Source of the DNA: Gimesia sp.
GTDB lineage: Bacteria; Planctomycetota; Planctomycetia; Planctomycetales; Planctomycetaceae
Assembly: GCF_040219335.1 (NCBI RefSeq)
Contig: NZ_JAVJSQ010000022.1
Coordinates: 62,001 to 126,000 of the forward strand
Direction of reading: 5' to 3'
Length of the DNA stretch: 64,000 bases
Shown here: positions 48,497-58,555 of the stretch, piece after piece
How positions within the stretch are numbered: position 1 is the stretch's first letter
Layout: each line of letters begins with the position of its first letter
Notes under the pieces: generated by a model
What the model was told of the DNA's origin: nothing
Seen by the model: only the letters and a program-made list of their open reading frames with translations
Databases searched by the model: none
Position numbers and translations under genes: made by a program

Positions 48497-49759
48497 ATGC
48501 GCAATCAAATCGGATGGATGCTGCTGCTCAGCAGCCTCCTGCTGTCTATCCCTGCAATCAATGCGGCAGAGCAAGATCAGAGTCCCTCAAAACGGCTGAT
48601 ATTGCAGGAAGGGGATCGCATTGTCTTTATTGGTAATACGTTCGCCGACCAACTGCGGTTATATAACTACCTGGAAACGCTGCTGACGGCACAAGCGCCG
48701 GTCAGCAAACTCAGCTTTCGCAACCTGGCCTGGTCAGGCGACACGCTGACGTTACAGCCTCGTCCGTTGAATTTTGGTTCACTGGATGACCATCTCACAG
48801 CAGAGAAAGCGGATGTGATTATCGCCTGTTTTGGCATGAATGAATCGTTCGCCGGTCGGAGCGAGGTGAAAGCGTATCGCGAACACTGGGAACAGTTCCT
48901 CAAGCATCTGAAGTCAAAGAAGTATAATGGTTCAACTGCGCCGCGTGTGGTGATCCTCTCCTCCATCGCCCATGAAAATATGGGACCACCACTGCCTGAT
49001 CCTGCAGACCATAATCAGAGTCTGGCTGCATATACAAAAACGATGCTGTCCGTAGCGGAACAGCACCAGTTGCCTTTCGTCGACCTGTATCATGCGACTT
49101 CCAGACTGATGGAAGCAAACCCTTCGCAGAAGCTGACCCATAACGGCATCCATCTCAACCAGTACGGCTATTGGGCGGTGAGTCAGCTGATCGCAGACAG
49201 CTTGCTGGCGAAGGAGGTCACGAGTCCTCAGTTGGTGATCGATTTGAAATCCCAGAACATCGAAACGACCAATGCAGAGGTCACACAGCAGAAGCTCAAG
49301 ACGGACCAGATTGAATTCATCGTGAAACCGCTGCTCCTGCCGATCCCTGTACCGCCGGAAGGAGCGATCGCGGACAGCGATCTGCTGGCCCGGCAACCTC
49401 GCCTGAGCGTTAAACAATTACCCGAGGGCAATTATCGACTGGTGGTCGGCGGAACTGTGATTGTGACAGGCACTGCAAGCGACTGGGACCGGGGCATTGT
49501 GTTGCTGAACCTGCCGTCTCAGGTGCAGGTGGCCGATCTTCGTTCTACCATCAACCGTAAGAATGAGCTCTTCTTTTATGTCTACCGTGCACACAACGCC
49601 GAGTATATTTTCGGTCGCCGCACGAAGCCGTTCGGTGCCGTCTCATTTCCACCTGAGATGGAAACATTCGACGAACTGATCCAGTCTCGAGAGAAAAAGA
49701 TTCAGGAACAGGCTCGACCCATCGAAGCAGCAAAATGGGAACTGATTCGAGTCGACTGA
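48497..49759 (+). CDS. Exported SGNH-like protein with altered catalytic residues
   Basis: 420 residues with a signal peptide (about 1-23, ending AINAAE). The fold follows SGNH hydrolases: block I at residues 43-50, GMNES (113-117) as block III, and HNGIHLNQYGY (215-225) as block V. Block I reads FIGNTFAD, so the catalytic Ser of GDSL is replaced by Asn47-Thr48, and the block V Asp is Asn216 while His219 is kept. The usual Ser-Asp-His triad is therefore incomplete. The C-terminal 190 residues add a beta-rich region. It sits 69 bases upstream of the 1415-residue heme protein, on the same strand; similar pairings are common in planctomycetes (from memory), suggesting joint function. Confidence 0.75.
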   Translation: MRNQIGWMLLLSSLLLSIPAINAAEQDQSPSKRLILQEGDRIVFIGNTFADQLRLYNYLETLLTAQAPVSKLSFRNLAWSGDTLTLQPRPLNFGSLDDHLTAEKADVIIACFGMNESFAGRSEVKAYREHWEQFLKHLKSKKYNGSTAPRVVILSSIAHENMGPPLPDPADHNQSLAAYTKTMLSVAEQHQLPFVDLYHATSRLMEANPSQKLTHNGIHLNQYGYWAVSQLIADSLLAKEVTSPQLVIDLKSQNIETTNAEVTQQKLKTDQIEFIVKPLLLPIPVPPEGAIADSDLLARQPRLSVKQLPEGNYRLVVGGTVIVTGTASDWDRGIVLLNLPSQVQVADLRSTINRKNELFFYVYRAHNAEYIFGRRTKPFGAVSFPPEMETFDELIQSREKKIQEQARPIEAAKWELIRVD

Positions 49760-49828
49760 TTACAAATCGACCTGACAAGACTTCCCCATCATTACTGAAA
49801 CTTTTCAATTCGATATATAGAGTGACTC

Positions 49829-52800
49829 ATGCGAAACTCAACTTATTCAGCCCGCTTCTGCCTGGGACTGATTCTGACTTCGATCTGCTTTGTGATGACA
49901 CAATCCGTTTTCGCTGCTGATCAGAAACCGGCGCAACCACATGTGGTGTTTGTGGTGGGGACAACCCATTATGCACCACAGAAAACGCTGCCCGCATTCG
50001 CGAAGCGGCTGGAGCAGTATGGTTTCAAGACGACCGTGGTGCTGCCTGACGGTGATCCCGAACGTAACCAGAAAGGACTTCCGGGGCTGGAAGTCCTGGA
50101 AGAGGCGGATCTGGCTGTATTTTTCATGCGGTTCCTGCAACTACCGCCGCGGCAGTTTGCACACATTCAGAACTACATCAAATCCGGAAAACCGGTGATC
50201 GGTCTGCGGACCAGCACGCATGCCTTCGATTACGAAAAAGGGCATCCCCTGGAAGAGTGGAACCGGGGATTCGGCAAACGCGTTTTAGGTTCCGAATATT
50301 TTTTTCACCTCACAGGTGAAACAGTTGTGGAGCATGTGCTGGAATATCGCGATCATAACATTCTGAACGGGGTCGCAGCGAAATTTCTGGCCCCCGGTGT
50401 CCTCTATCAGGCAGATATCCCTGCGGATGCCACACCGCTCTTGACCGGTACAGGAAACTCCAAACGTAAAGGGATCTTCAAAAACCAGTTTGGCACTTAT
50501 GAACTGACGGGCGAGATGAGCTGGCCCGTTGCCTGGACGTGGAAGAATGAATGGGACAGTCGTGTCTTTACCACCACGCTGGGACATGAAGATTCATTTC
50601 GGCTGGACGCTTTTAATCGCCTGCTGATCAACGCTGTGCACTGGTGCCTGGAATTGCCTGTAGGCACAACTCCGGAAAAACTGGCGGTTGCGAATTCCGC
50701 TCCTAATCTGAAACGACCGTTCGAACTGACGCAGGATCACTCTCCCGAAACGGAACGTAAGACATTCCAATTGCTGCCTGGCTATGAAGTGAACCTGTTC
50801 GCCGCCGAACCGATGCTGGTCAATCCGATTCACATGACCTGGGATCCCCAGGGGCGACTGTGGGTGATCTGTTCTACCTCGTACCCACAGGTTTCTCCGG
50901 GAGAAAAACCGAACGATCAGATTGTGATTCTGGAAGACACCGACAATGATGGACAGGCAGATAAATCAACGGTGTTTGCCGACGGGCTCTATGTGCCGAC
51001 GGGACTGGAACTGGGTGACGGGGGCGTTTACGTTGCCAACGCACCAGATCTCCTGTTCCTGAAAGACACGAATGGAGATGGGAAAGCCGATCATCGGGAA
51101 GTGGTTCTGACCGGATTTGCCACGGAAGACAATCACCATTCAATCAGTGCCTGGCGATGGGGACCAGGAGGCTGGCTCTACTTCCAGGAAGGGACCTTCA
51201 TGCATACTCAGGTAGAGACACCGTATGGTACAGTCCGCCTGGAAAATGGAGGCGTGTTTCAATTCCAGCCACGCACTCTGAAGCTGAATGTCTTTGCGGA
51301 TTATCGTGCTTCGAATCCCTGGGGGCACATGTTCGATGACTGGGGACAGTCGTTCGTGATCGACAACCCGCGCATCTATTTCAGTGCACCACTGACCGCG
51401 AACAGTCGCGCCAAGCTGGGTTACGAGGCCAGCGGCGAAGGAACAAAGCAGTGTGGCGGCGAATTCGTCGCCAGCCGCCATTTTCCCCCGGAAGTCCAGG
51501 GAGAGATCTGGACCAACCAGTATAAAACACACTCAATCGCGCGTTATGAAGTCACCGATGATGGAGCCGGTTATTCGGTCAAAGGGCTGGAGCCTTTACT
51601 ACAGTCGAGCAGTTCTTACTTCCGCCCCGTCGATCTGAAGATGGGACCGGATGGAGCCGCTTATGTGCTGGACTGGTACAATCCACTGATTGGTCACATG
51701 CAACACAGCTTTCGGGATGAACGGCGCGACACGACACATGGTCGTGTCTGGAGGGTGACCTATAAGGGACGTCCGCTGGTTGAGCGTCCTCAACTAACCG
51801 ACGTCCCCCTGAAAGATGTAGTGAACCACCTGAGAGATCCGGAGAGCTTCACGCGTCAACAGGTCAGGCGAGTACTCTATGATGCGGACCAGCAACAGGC
51901 GAAAAAAGCCCTGGATGACTGGCTGCTGACTCTGGCTCCCCAGGAACCGAACTACGATCATCATCGCCTGGAAGCGCTCTGGTGCTATCAGACCATTGGA
52001 GTCGTGAATGAAAAACTGTTGCGAGAGGTACTGGAAGCCCAGGATCCACGTGCCCGGGCCGCTGCACTGCGTGTGCTGCGTTACTGGCATGCCCAGGTAA
52101 CAAATCCGCTTGAGCTACTGGAAACTGCAATTCATGACGCGCATCCGCGTGTCCGCCTGGAAGCGATTCTGACCGCAGGCTATATTCCCGATCCCCGTTC
52201 GGTCACGATCGCGGTCAAAGCCATCGACGCCCCCATGGATCGCTACCTGGAACACGCGCTGAAGTTAACGATCGACGGGTTACAGGAACACTGGGTCAAA
52301 GCGCAGCAGGCTGGTAAGGTTCAGTTCGATAAGCCAGCACATAAAAATTATGCCCTGGCGAATCTGCTGTCGAATGAATCCATCGACGTGATTATTGATC
52401 TGCTCAATGCAGGCAGCATTGATGCTGATCTGTTGAAAGGCCCCGCCCAGGTTGTTGCAGAAAAAGCCAATGCGAATCAACTGGAACCACTGGTGCTGAG
52501 TCTGGTGGAAGTCACACGCGAATACAAAACACAGGGTGGGAAAGGCATCTCTCCCGAGGCACTCAGTATCTTGCTGGATGCGATGGATCGGGCTGCGCGG
52601 GAACGGGGAGTCGTCCCCGAAGGTAACATCGGTTCCATGCTCAGCCGCTCTGCGGTGGTGCCTGGTGTGCCTGTGCAAAAATCAGTAGCCCGGCTGATTG
52701 GTTCCTGGAAACTGACGCGTGAAGGCAGACGACTGCAGCGAAATCTGAATGCTGCAGACACTGACCAAGAAATCAAACAGCTGTCAGCAGAATCGCTGGG

Positions 52801-54076
52801 AATGCTGGGCGATGCGGGTTCGATCAAGTATCTGAAGGGGCTCGCGAACTCTCAGAAACCTGTCAACCAGCGTCTGCTGGGCATCTATGGTCTGGCAGCG
52901 CATGACCTCAAAGAGGCAGCCAGTCTGACGCCAGGCATTCTCAATCAGGATCCCAAGGACTCTGATCCCGCCTGGTTCCTGACCGCATTCACGAAACGAA
53001 AAGGAGGCCCTGAGGTTCTGGCAGAGCAGCTGAAATCGGCAAAGCTGAATGCTCAAATGGCGGCCCGTATTCGTCAACATCTGATTGAAACCGGTGAAAC
53101 GAATAAGGCTTTGATCGATGCCTTTGGCGGGGGAGTGATGCAGGATTCTCTGGAAGCGCAACTACTCAAAGAGAATGTACTCGATCTGGCCAGTGAAGCC
53201 CGAGAGCAGGGGGACGCCGCCCGGGGTGAGTTGATATTCCGCAGGGCCGAGTTGGCCTGCATGAAGTGCCACAGCATTTCCAATGCAGGACCTGTACTGG
53301 GTCCGGACCTGGCAGCCATCGGTTCGAGTTCGCCGCCCGATTATATTGTCGATTCATTCTTGCGTCCTTCCAAAGTAATTAAGGAATTCTACGAGAGCAT
53401 TATGGTCGTGACCGATGAAGGTCGCGTGATTAACGGAATCCTGGTGGTGCAGGACGATTCCAAGGTGGTACTCAAAGACGCAGCCCAGCAGGGGAAACAG
53501 GTCACGATCCCCGCTGATCAGATTGAATTTACGAAGAAGCTGCCTTCACTGATGCCCCAGGGGCTCGCGAGTAAGTTGAAAAGCCGCCAGGAATTTCTGG
53601 ACCTGGTCAAATTTGTTACCGAGCTCGGACGTCCCGGTCCGTACGCAACGAGTGCAGCACAGGTGGTGCGTCGCTGGCGTCTGCAGAGTGCAGATGCGGC
53701 TATGACAGCAGAAAATTCTTCCCAGATCAAAACTCTGGCAGATTCAGGAGTTGCTGCTTACAGCATGGTGAATGGCACGCTGCCTGTGGCTGATCTGAAT
53801 CTGCAAAAGCCTGTCACACGTGCCATGGCGCTGGTCGATGTTACACAAGCCGGGAATGTGCAGTTAAAACTGAATTCCGCGAAAGGGATCAAGCTGTGGC
53901 TGAATGAGACGTCGGTGCCCGTATCTGAAATGACAACACTGGCTCTCCCTTCCGGACGGAGTCAGATCACGTTCGAGATCGACCGCGATGCGCGGGGGGA
54001 CACTGGTCTACGGGCAGAGTTCCTTAAAGCGGAACAACAGCCCCAGGGCCGCTTTAAAGTGGTCGGCGGTCCCTGA
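49829..54076 (+). CDS. ThuA / PVC-type heme-binding / HEAT-repeat protein
   Basis: 1415 residues, signal peptide (about 1-29). Domain order: ThuA-like domain (about 35-275, FVVGTTHYAPQKTL and GLRTSTHAF), a beta-propeller dehydrogenase-like region of the PVC-type (about 310-680, FAAEPMLVNPIHM, DTNGDGKADHREVV and WYNPLIGHMQHS), HEAT-like helical repeats (about 680-1050), and a C-terminal heme-binding domain (CMKCHS at about 1144-1149, followed by LGPDLAAIG and a Pirellula-type core). The family is a hallmark of Planctomycetes and Verrucomicrobia. Sugar-linked oxidation with periplasmic electron output is inferred; no substrate is known. The tail from about 1290 is beta-rich. Confidence 0.9.
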   Translation: MRNSTYSARFCLGLILTSICFVMTQSVFAADQKPAQPHVVFVVGTTHYAPQKTLPAFAKRLEQYGFKTTVVLPDGDPERNQKGLPGLEVLEEADLAVFFMRFLQLPPRQFAHIQNYIKSGKPVIGLRTSTHAFDYEKGHPLEEWNRGFGKRVLGSEYFFHLTGETVVEHVLEYRDHNILNGVAAKFLAPGVLYQADIPADATPLLTGTGNSKRKGIFKNQFGTYELTGEMSWPVAWTWKNEWDSRVFTTTLGHEDSFRLDAFNRLLINAVHWCLELPVGTTPEKLAVANSAPNLKRPFELTQDHSPETERKTFQLLPGYEVNLFAAEPMLVNPIHMTWDPQGRLWVICSTSYPQVSPGEKPNDQIVILEDTDNDGQADKSTVFADGLYVPTGLELGDGGVYVANAPDLLFLKDTNGDGKADHREVVLTGFATEDNHHSISAWRWGPGGWLYFQEGTFMHTQVETPYGTVRLENGGVFQFQPRTLKLNVFADYRASNPWGHMFDDWGQSFVIDNPRIYFSAPLTANSRAKLGYEASGEGTKQCGGEFVASRHFPPEVQGEIWTNQYKTHSIARYEVTDDGAGYSVKGLEPLLQSSSSYFRPVDLKMGPDGAAYVLDWYNPLIGHMQHSFRDERRDTTHGRVWRVTYKGRPLVERPQLTDVPLKDVVNHLRDPESFTRQQVRRVLYDADQQQAKKALDDWLLTLAPQEPNYDHHRLEALWCYQTIGVVNEKLLREVLEAQDPRARAAALRVLRYWHAQVTNPLELLETAIHDAHPRVRLEAILTAGYIPDPRSVTIAVKAIDAPMDRYLEHALKLTIDGLQEHWVKAQQAGKVQFDKPAHKNYALANLLSNESIDVIIDLLNAGSIDADLLKGPAQVVAEKANANQLEPLVLSLVEVTREYKTQGGKGISPEALSILLDAMDRAARERGVVPEGNIGSMLSRSAVVPGVPVQKSVARLIGSWKLTREGRRLQRNLNAADTDQEIKQLSAESLGMLGDAGSIKYLKGLANSQKPVNQRLLGIYGLAAHDLKEAASLTPGILNQDPKDSDPAWFLTAFTKRKGGPEVLAEQLKSAKLNAQMAARIRQHLIETGETNKALIDAFGGGVMQDSLEAQLLKENVLDLASEAREQGDAARGELIFRRAELACMKCHSISNAGPVLGPDLAAIGSSSPPDYIVDSFLRPSKVIKEFYESIMVVTDEGRVINGILVVQDDSKVVLKDAAQQGKQVTIPADQIEFTKKLPSLMPQGLASKLKSRQEFLDLVKFVTELGRPGPYATSAAQVVRRWRLQSADAAMTAENSSQIKTLADSGVAAYSMVNGTLPVADLNLQKPVTRAMALVDVTQAGNVQLKLNSAKGIKLWLNETSVPVSEMTTLALPSGRSQITFEIDRDARGDTGLRAEFLKAEQQPQGRFKVVGGP

Positions 54077-54103
54077 GGCTCGACTGTTAGATTAGATACA
54101 GGA

Positions 54104-54961
54104 TCAGTCCTGTTGAGCTGTCGTGCGTTTGATCCAGGCACCACAGAGATCGGGCCAGTTGGAGACCGGGTTGTCTGAAGGTCGCAGACCGTAGCCATGC
54201 CCCCCTTTGGCAAAGAGATGCAGTTCGGCGCCGACTTTGGCGTCTTTCAGGTCACGGGTGTAATTGAATGCGCTATCGACCAGCCGTCGGTCATCGAGAG
54301 TCTGGACGATAAACGCAGGGGGAGTCTGGTCGGTCACTTTGATCTCGGGAGCCGACCTACGTTTGTCATCTTCCTGATAGATGTAAGCCGGGTAAATCAG
54401 AACGGTAAAATCGGGACGACAGCTGAGTTTATCGGCTGCATCAATGGGTTCATAATTCCGCTTCTCATAGTTGGTCGAGAGGTTTGCTGCGAGGTGTCCG
54501 CCGGCAGAGAAGCCGAGTACACCAATCTGCTGCGGGTTAATGCCCCACTCCTGTGCTTTACTGCGCACGAGTCCTAACGCACGCTGGGCGTCTTTCAGGG
54601 CCTGTTCACGCTGATTACCGGGGACCGTGTATTTAACGACCACTGCATGAATGCCGATAGAATTCAGCCATTCCGCGATTTCGGTTCCTTCCAGATCGTA
54701 AGCCAGGATATTGTAGCCACCTCCCGGAAAAATGACGACGGCGGGAGCGTCAGGTTTGGCATTTTTAGATTTGTAAAATTCAATTGCCGGCCGGTTCACT
54801 TTGGTAATACGAATGATATTACTGTATTTGACTTCGTCGTCACTTTGATCCAGTAGAGGACGATCAGGCCAGACTGCGATTTGTGCATCTGGTTTGGGAG
54901 TTTCAATGGGCGCTGCTGCCAACGAACAGAGCAGAAAGGCGGACAGTAGAAAATATTTCAT
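54104..54961 (-). CDS. Exported alpha/beta hydrolase (esterase/acetyl-xylan-esterase-like)
   Basis: 285 residues with a signal peptide (about 1-17). The oxyanion region VVIFPGGGYN and the nucleophile elbow GFSAGGHLAANL (GxSAGG) are characteristic of the BD-FAE/HSL-like esterases. KGGHGYGLRP holds the catalytic His. It is convergent with the large heme protein, with 27 bases between the stops. An ester on a plant or algal polymer is a reasonable but unproven substrate. Confidence 0.85.
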   Translation of the reverse strand: MKYFLLSAFLLCSLAAAPIETPKPDAQIAVWPDRPLLDQSDDEVKYSNIIRITKVNRPAIEFYKSKNAKPDAPAVVIFPGGGYNILAYDLEGTEIAEWLNSIGIHAVVVKYTVPGNQREQALKDAQRALGLVRSKAQEWGINPQQIGVLGFSAGGHLAANLSTNYEKRNYEPIDAADKLSCRPDFTVLIYPAYIYQEDDKRRSAPEIKVTDQTPPAFIVQTLDDRRLVDSAFNYTRDLKDAKVGAELHLFAKGGHGYGLRPSDNPVSNWPDLCGAWIKRTTAQQD

Positions 54962-55109
54962 GGTTGAGATCTCCTGCAGGAATCAACATCGGTTGGAATC
55001 AGGTATGGACTCGGAATTGACTATCATAACGGTCCTCCATTATCGGGTGTAGCAGGGCAGATTCATTTTTCTTGCGAAATGCATGTAAGTGTTGATTTGT
55101 AAAGAAATT

Positions 55110-55131
55110 TCAAATACAACTTGCAATTTGA
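55110..55131. promoter_or_regulatory. Inverted repeat upstream of nrfH
   Basis: TCAAAT and ATTTGA flank a ten-base centre. A GATAAT (55132-55137) follows directly. A binding site for a regulator of nrfHA is possible, but the repeat is short and AT-rich. It does not match an FNR box. Confidence 0.3.
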
Positions 55132-55201
55132 GATAATCCCGCGACACTGAGCATCAGCTGACGCCATTTTTTTACTGTTCATTTCACGACTCCGCTCCGT
55201 C

Positions 55202-55702
55202 ATGAAAAAGCTATCCCGCCCCCGTCTGACCACGGTATTATTGATTGTGATTGCCATCCTGATCGGTGGGCTCGTGGGCGTCGGTACATTCACATTCGGC
55301 TACGCACAAGGTGCCTCTTATCTCAAAGCCGATTCCCAGTCCTGTGCGAACTGTCATGTAATGCAGGGGCACTTTGATGCCTGGCTGAAATCCTCGCATG
55401 GGAAATTCGCGGGCTGCAACGATTGTCATGCACCGCACGACGGTGTTGCCTCGAAGTATTACTGCAAGGCACGGAACGGATTTTTCCATTCACTGGCGTT
55501 CACAACCGGTGACTTCGAAGAGAATCTGAGAATTACCGATTACAACCGACGTGTCACTGAGCAGGCCTGTCGGAACTGCCACCAGGATCTTGTGCACCAG
55601 ATCGACATCAACGCGATTGGTGAATTGCAAACTGACAAAACCGAGCGACTGGAATCCAATGCGTGTATTCGCTGTCATTCCAGTGTGGGGCACGATACCT
55701 GA
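55202..55702 (+). CDS. nrfH: Tetraheme quinol dehydrogenase NrfH (nitrite reductase small subunit)
   Basis: 166 residues. One N-terminal membrane segment (about 9-34) anchors the protein. Four CxxCH motifs are present: CANCH (48-52, followed by VM as in NrfH heme 1), CNDCH (72-76), CRNCH (123-127) and CIRCH (155-159). NrfH takes electrons from menaquinol and feeds NrfA. It lies 41 bases upstream of nrfA. Length is normal for the family. Confidence 0.93.
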   Translation: MKKLSRPRLTTVLLIVIAILIGGLVGVGTFTFGYAQGASYLKADSQSCANCHVMQGHFDAWLKSSHGKFAGCNDCHAPHDGVASKYYCKARNGFFHSLAFTTGDFEENLRITDYNRRVTEQACRNCHQDLVHQIDINAIGELQTDKTERLESNACIRCHSSVGHDT

Positions 55703-55743
55703 GTCAAATCTGATTTGATATCCCGATTACGTGGAACCGTATT

Positions 55744-57123
55744 ATGAATAAGTCTACCAGACAAATCTCCCTGTCTACCCTGTTACTGGTGGCTGTTATC
55801 TCTGCAGCCCTCTGTTTTGGGGTGGTGGCTTTGCTGACGAATATTTTCGAACGCAAGCAGGAAGCCCGTACGACAGTGATGCGGGTTGTTGAGATCGATG
55901 ACAACACGTCTGATCCCGCAGTCTGGGGGAAAAACTTTCCGCTGCAATACGATGACTATCTGAAAACAGCCGACATGGTGCAGACAACTTACGGAGGGAG
56001 TGAGGCGATTCCCCAGGCACCGACCGATGCCGATCCGCGTGACTTTGTTTCACGCAGTAAACTGGAACGCATTCCTCAACTGAAACAGATGTGGGCCGGG
56101 TATGCCTTTTCGAAAGATTATCGCGAAAAACGCGGCCATGCCTTTATGTTGACCGATCAGCTCTATACCGAACGCCAGAAAGTCGGCCAGCCCGGGACCT
56201 GCATCCACTGTCACGCTTCCACGTACGTCCCGATGAAGGAACTCGGAGATGGGGACATCATGGCGGGTTTTGAGAAACTCAACACCATGCCCTACATGCA
56301 GGCCAAAGACCATGTAAAGCATCCCGTGGCCTGTATTGACTGTCACGAACCGGAGACGATGGCACTGCGAATCACCCGACCTGCTTTCATGGAAGGCATC
56401 GCCGCCTATAAGGCCTCGCAGGGAATTGAAGACTATGACGTCAACCGTGACGCCACGCGGCAGGAAATGCGTTCTTATATCTGTGGACAATGTCACGTGG
56501 AATACTATTTCAAAGGGGATAATAAACGGCTGACCTATCCCTGGGCGAAAGGCCTGACGGTCGATGCCGCTTACGAATATTACGAAGAAGAAAACTTCAA
56601 AGACTGGACGCACGCGGAAACAGAAGCGCCGATGCTGAAAGCTCAGCATCCGGAATTCGAGCTCTGGTCGCAGGGCATTCATTCGCGGGCCGGTGTCAGT
56701 TGTGCGGATTGTCATATGGCGTATAAACGAGTGGGGGCGATGAAGATCAGCGATCACCATATCCGCAGTCCGTTGTTGAATGTGAATGCTTCCTGTGGCA
56801 CCTGCCATAAAGCAGACGACAAAGAGCTGATTGCCCGCACGGAAATGATTCAGGCCCGTCATCAGAAACTGGTGGAGGTTGCCCTGGAAAGTGTGATCGA
56901 TCTGGTGAATGACATTAACGCTGCGAAGAAGAAAGGGATCTCTGCTGAGAAGCTTAAGGAAGCCCAGCAGTGGCAACGCAAAGCCACGTTCTATGTTGAC
57001 TATGTCGAAGCCGAAAATTCATCCGGTTTCCATGCAGGTCAGGAGGCGGCCCGGATTCTGGGCGAGTCGATCAACTACTCCCGCAAAGGACAGAACGTGC
57101 TACATCAGGCCGCGCAGGACTGA
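55744..57123 (+). CDS. nrfA: Ammonia-forming cytochrome c nitrite reductase NrfA (CxxCH heme 1)
   Basis: 459 residues. Five heme motifs: CIHCH (153-157), CIDCH (197-201), CGQCHVEYYF (247-256), CADCH (320-324) and CGTCH (351-355). The active-site set is present: E253-Y254, K299-A-Q301-H302 (the calcium Lys/Gln and catalytic His) and an Arg-Gly-His near 130. In most NrfA proteins heme 1 is CxxCK; here it is CxxCH, so the catalytic heme would have a His ligand. CxxCH NrfA variants have been described in other bacteria, for example Campylobacter. The enzyme reduces nitrite to ammonium with six electrons in the periplasm. Confidence 0.92.
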   Translation: MNKSTRQISLSTLLLVAVISAALCFGVVALLTNIFERKQEARTTVMRVVEIDDNTSDPAVWGKNFPLQYDDYLKTADMVQTTYGGSEAIPQAPTDADPRDFVSRSKLERIPQLKQMWAGYAFSKDYREKRGHAFMLTDQLYTERQKVGQPGTCIHCHASTYVPMKELGDGDIMAGFEKLNTMPYMQAKDHVKHPVACIDCHEPETMALRITRPAFMEGIAAYKASQGIEDYDVNRDATRQEMRSYICGQCHVEYYFKGDNKRLTYPWAKGLTVDAAYEYYEEENFKDWTHAETEAPMLKAQHPEFELWSQGIHSRAGVSCADCHMAYKRVGAMKISDHHIRSPLLNVNASCGTCHKADDKELIARTEMIQARHQKLVEVALESVIDLVNDINAAKKKGISAEKLKEAQQWQRKATFYVDYVEAENSSGFHAGQEAARILGESINYSRKGQNVLHQAAQD

Positions 57124-57272
57124 ATCACATTTCTAAATCTTATTTCTCAAAATCACACAACGCATGTTGATTGGCTGATATGTACCGGGTACCATCGAAT
57201 GTATCTATCACTCCGCGATCAGCCCCGGCTCAGATCGCACCAGCCCTCACCTGATACCAGGAAACGATCAGC

Positions 57273-58520
57273 ATGTATCGACTCTCGCTCTGCTTCGTGC
57301 TTGTTTTCATGCTTTCTCCACTGGCTGCCGCTGGTGAATCCGCAACTCAGAAGACTCTGGAATGGAAGGCGGGGGCCGCTTCCGCGAAGATCACGCCTGA
57401 CAAACCTTTAAAAATGGCAGGTTATGCGGGACGGAAAGAACCGGCAGAAGGCACCGAACAGGACCTGTATGCGAAAGCCCTCGCGGTAGAGGACCAGCAG
57501 GGAAATCGGGTAGTGTTTCTGACACTCGACCTGATCGGTGTAATCGATCGCCTGAGGAGTGACGTTACCAGCCAGGTGCAGGAAAAATATAAACTCGATC
57601 CTGCTGCGCTACTCATGAATGCTTCACACACGCATTGCGGCCCAGCCTATGGTCGCGATGACGCAGAGGAATATTACAACCAGTTGTCTGTGACTCTGGT
57701 GAAAACCATTGGACAGGCGCTTGAAAATCTGCAACCGGCACAACTCAGCTGGTCTGCGGCTCGCTGTTCGGTTGCCATGAACCGCCGCACGCCAACCGCG
57801 ACCGGATATCGTAATCATCCCAATCCCGATGGCCGCGTGGACCATCAGGTCCCCGTTCTGCGGGTCGATGATGCCGAGGGGAATCTGAAAGCAGTGATGT
57901 TCGGTTACGCCTGTCACAATACGACGATGGGCTTCCGTAAATGGCTGGGAGACTATGCCGGTTTCGCACAGGAATATTTTGAGAAAGACCACCCCGGCGT
58001 TACAGCCCTGTTCATGATGGGTTGCGGCGGTGACCAGAATCCTTATCCTCGCAGTGAGCTGCACTATGCTCAGAAACATGGACGCTCACTGGCAACCGCG
58101 GTCGAAGCGGCGTTGGAGGTCAACCAGCGGAGCCTGCTGCATCAGCACAAGCTGCATGGTCCGCTGAAAGCAGCATACGGCACCGTCGAACTGGAGTACC
58201 TGCCCGAGAAGAAGCGAGAGCCCTGGGATTACCCGGTGCAGGTGATACAGTTTGGGAAGGATCTGACGCTGGTGGCATTGGGTACGGAGGTCGTCGTCGA
58301 TTATGCCCTGCGTATCAAACAGGAACTGTACGAGGAAGAGGGCCCCGCGGTCTGGATCGCCGGTTATTCGAACGTCTATTCCGGTTACATTCCCAGCAAA
58401 CGAGTACTGCTGGAGGGGGGCTACGAAGCGAGTCGCCCCTATAAACCCGATGTGGAGGAACGCATCATCGGAAAGGTACTCGAACTTAACGAAAGTCTGG
58501 CGACCCAGGAATCAAAGTAA
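57273..58520 (+). CDS. Exported neutral/alkaline ceramidase-like protein
   Basis: 415 residues with a signal peptide (about 1-20, ending LAAAGE). The opening AGAASAKITPD and the zinc-type ASHTHCGP motif match the N-terminal ceramidase family, as in the gene at 13509-14948, but the two are only distantly alike. The C-terminal immunoglobulin-like domain of true ceramidases is not obvious, so the length is short for an authentic ceramidase. It is the first of a likely operon with the PSD1 and DUF1501 genes (35 bases to the next start). Confidence 0.75.
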   Translation: MYRLSLCFVLVFMLSPLAAAGESATQKTLEWKAGAASAKITPDKPLKMAGYAGRKEPAEGTEQDLYAKALAVEDQQGNRVVFLTLDLIGVIDRLRSDVTSQVQEKYKLDPAALLMNASHTHCGPAYGRDDAEEYYNQLSVTLVKTIGQALENLQPAQLSWSAARCSVAMNRRTPTATGYRNHPNPDGRVDHQVPVLRVDDAEGNLKAVMFGYACHNTTMGFRKWLGDYAGFAQEYFEKDHPGVTALFMMGCGGDQNPYPRSELHYAQKHGRSLATAVEAALEVNQRSLLHQHKLHGPLKAAYGTVELEYLPEKKREPWDYPVQVIQFGKDLTLVALGTEVVVDYALRIKQELYEEEGPAVWIAGYSNVYSGYIPSKRVLLEGGYEASRPYKPDVEERIIGKVLELNESLATQESK

Positions 58521-58555
58521 ACCGACATCGGTCAATTCCTTCGGGAGAGAACTGC

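Noticed and set aside
55092-55105. TTGAT-type FNR/NNR box upstream of nrfH
   Set aside because: Only one half-site (TTGAT) is present; the second half does not match.
56050-56976. Open frame of 308 codons on the minus strand
   Set aside because: It is antisense to nrfA, whose heme motifs fix the true strand.
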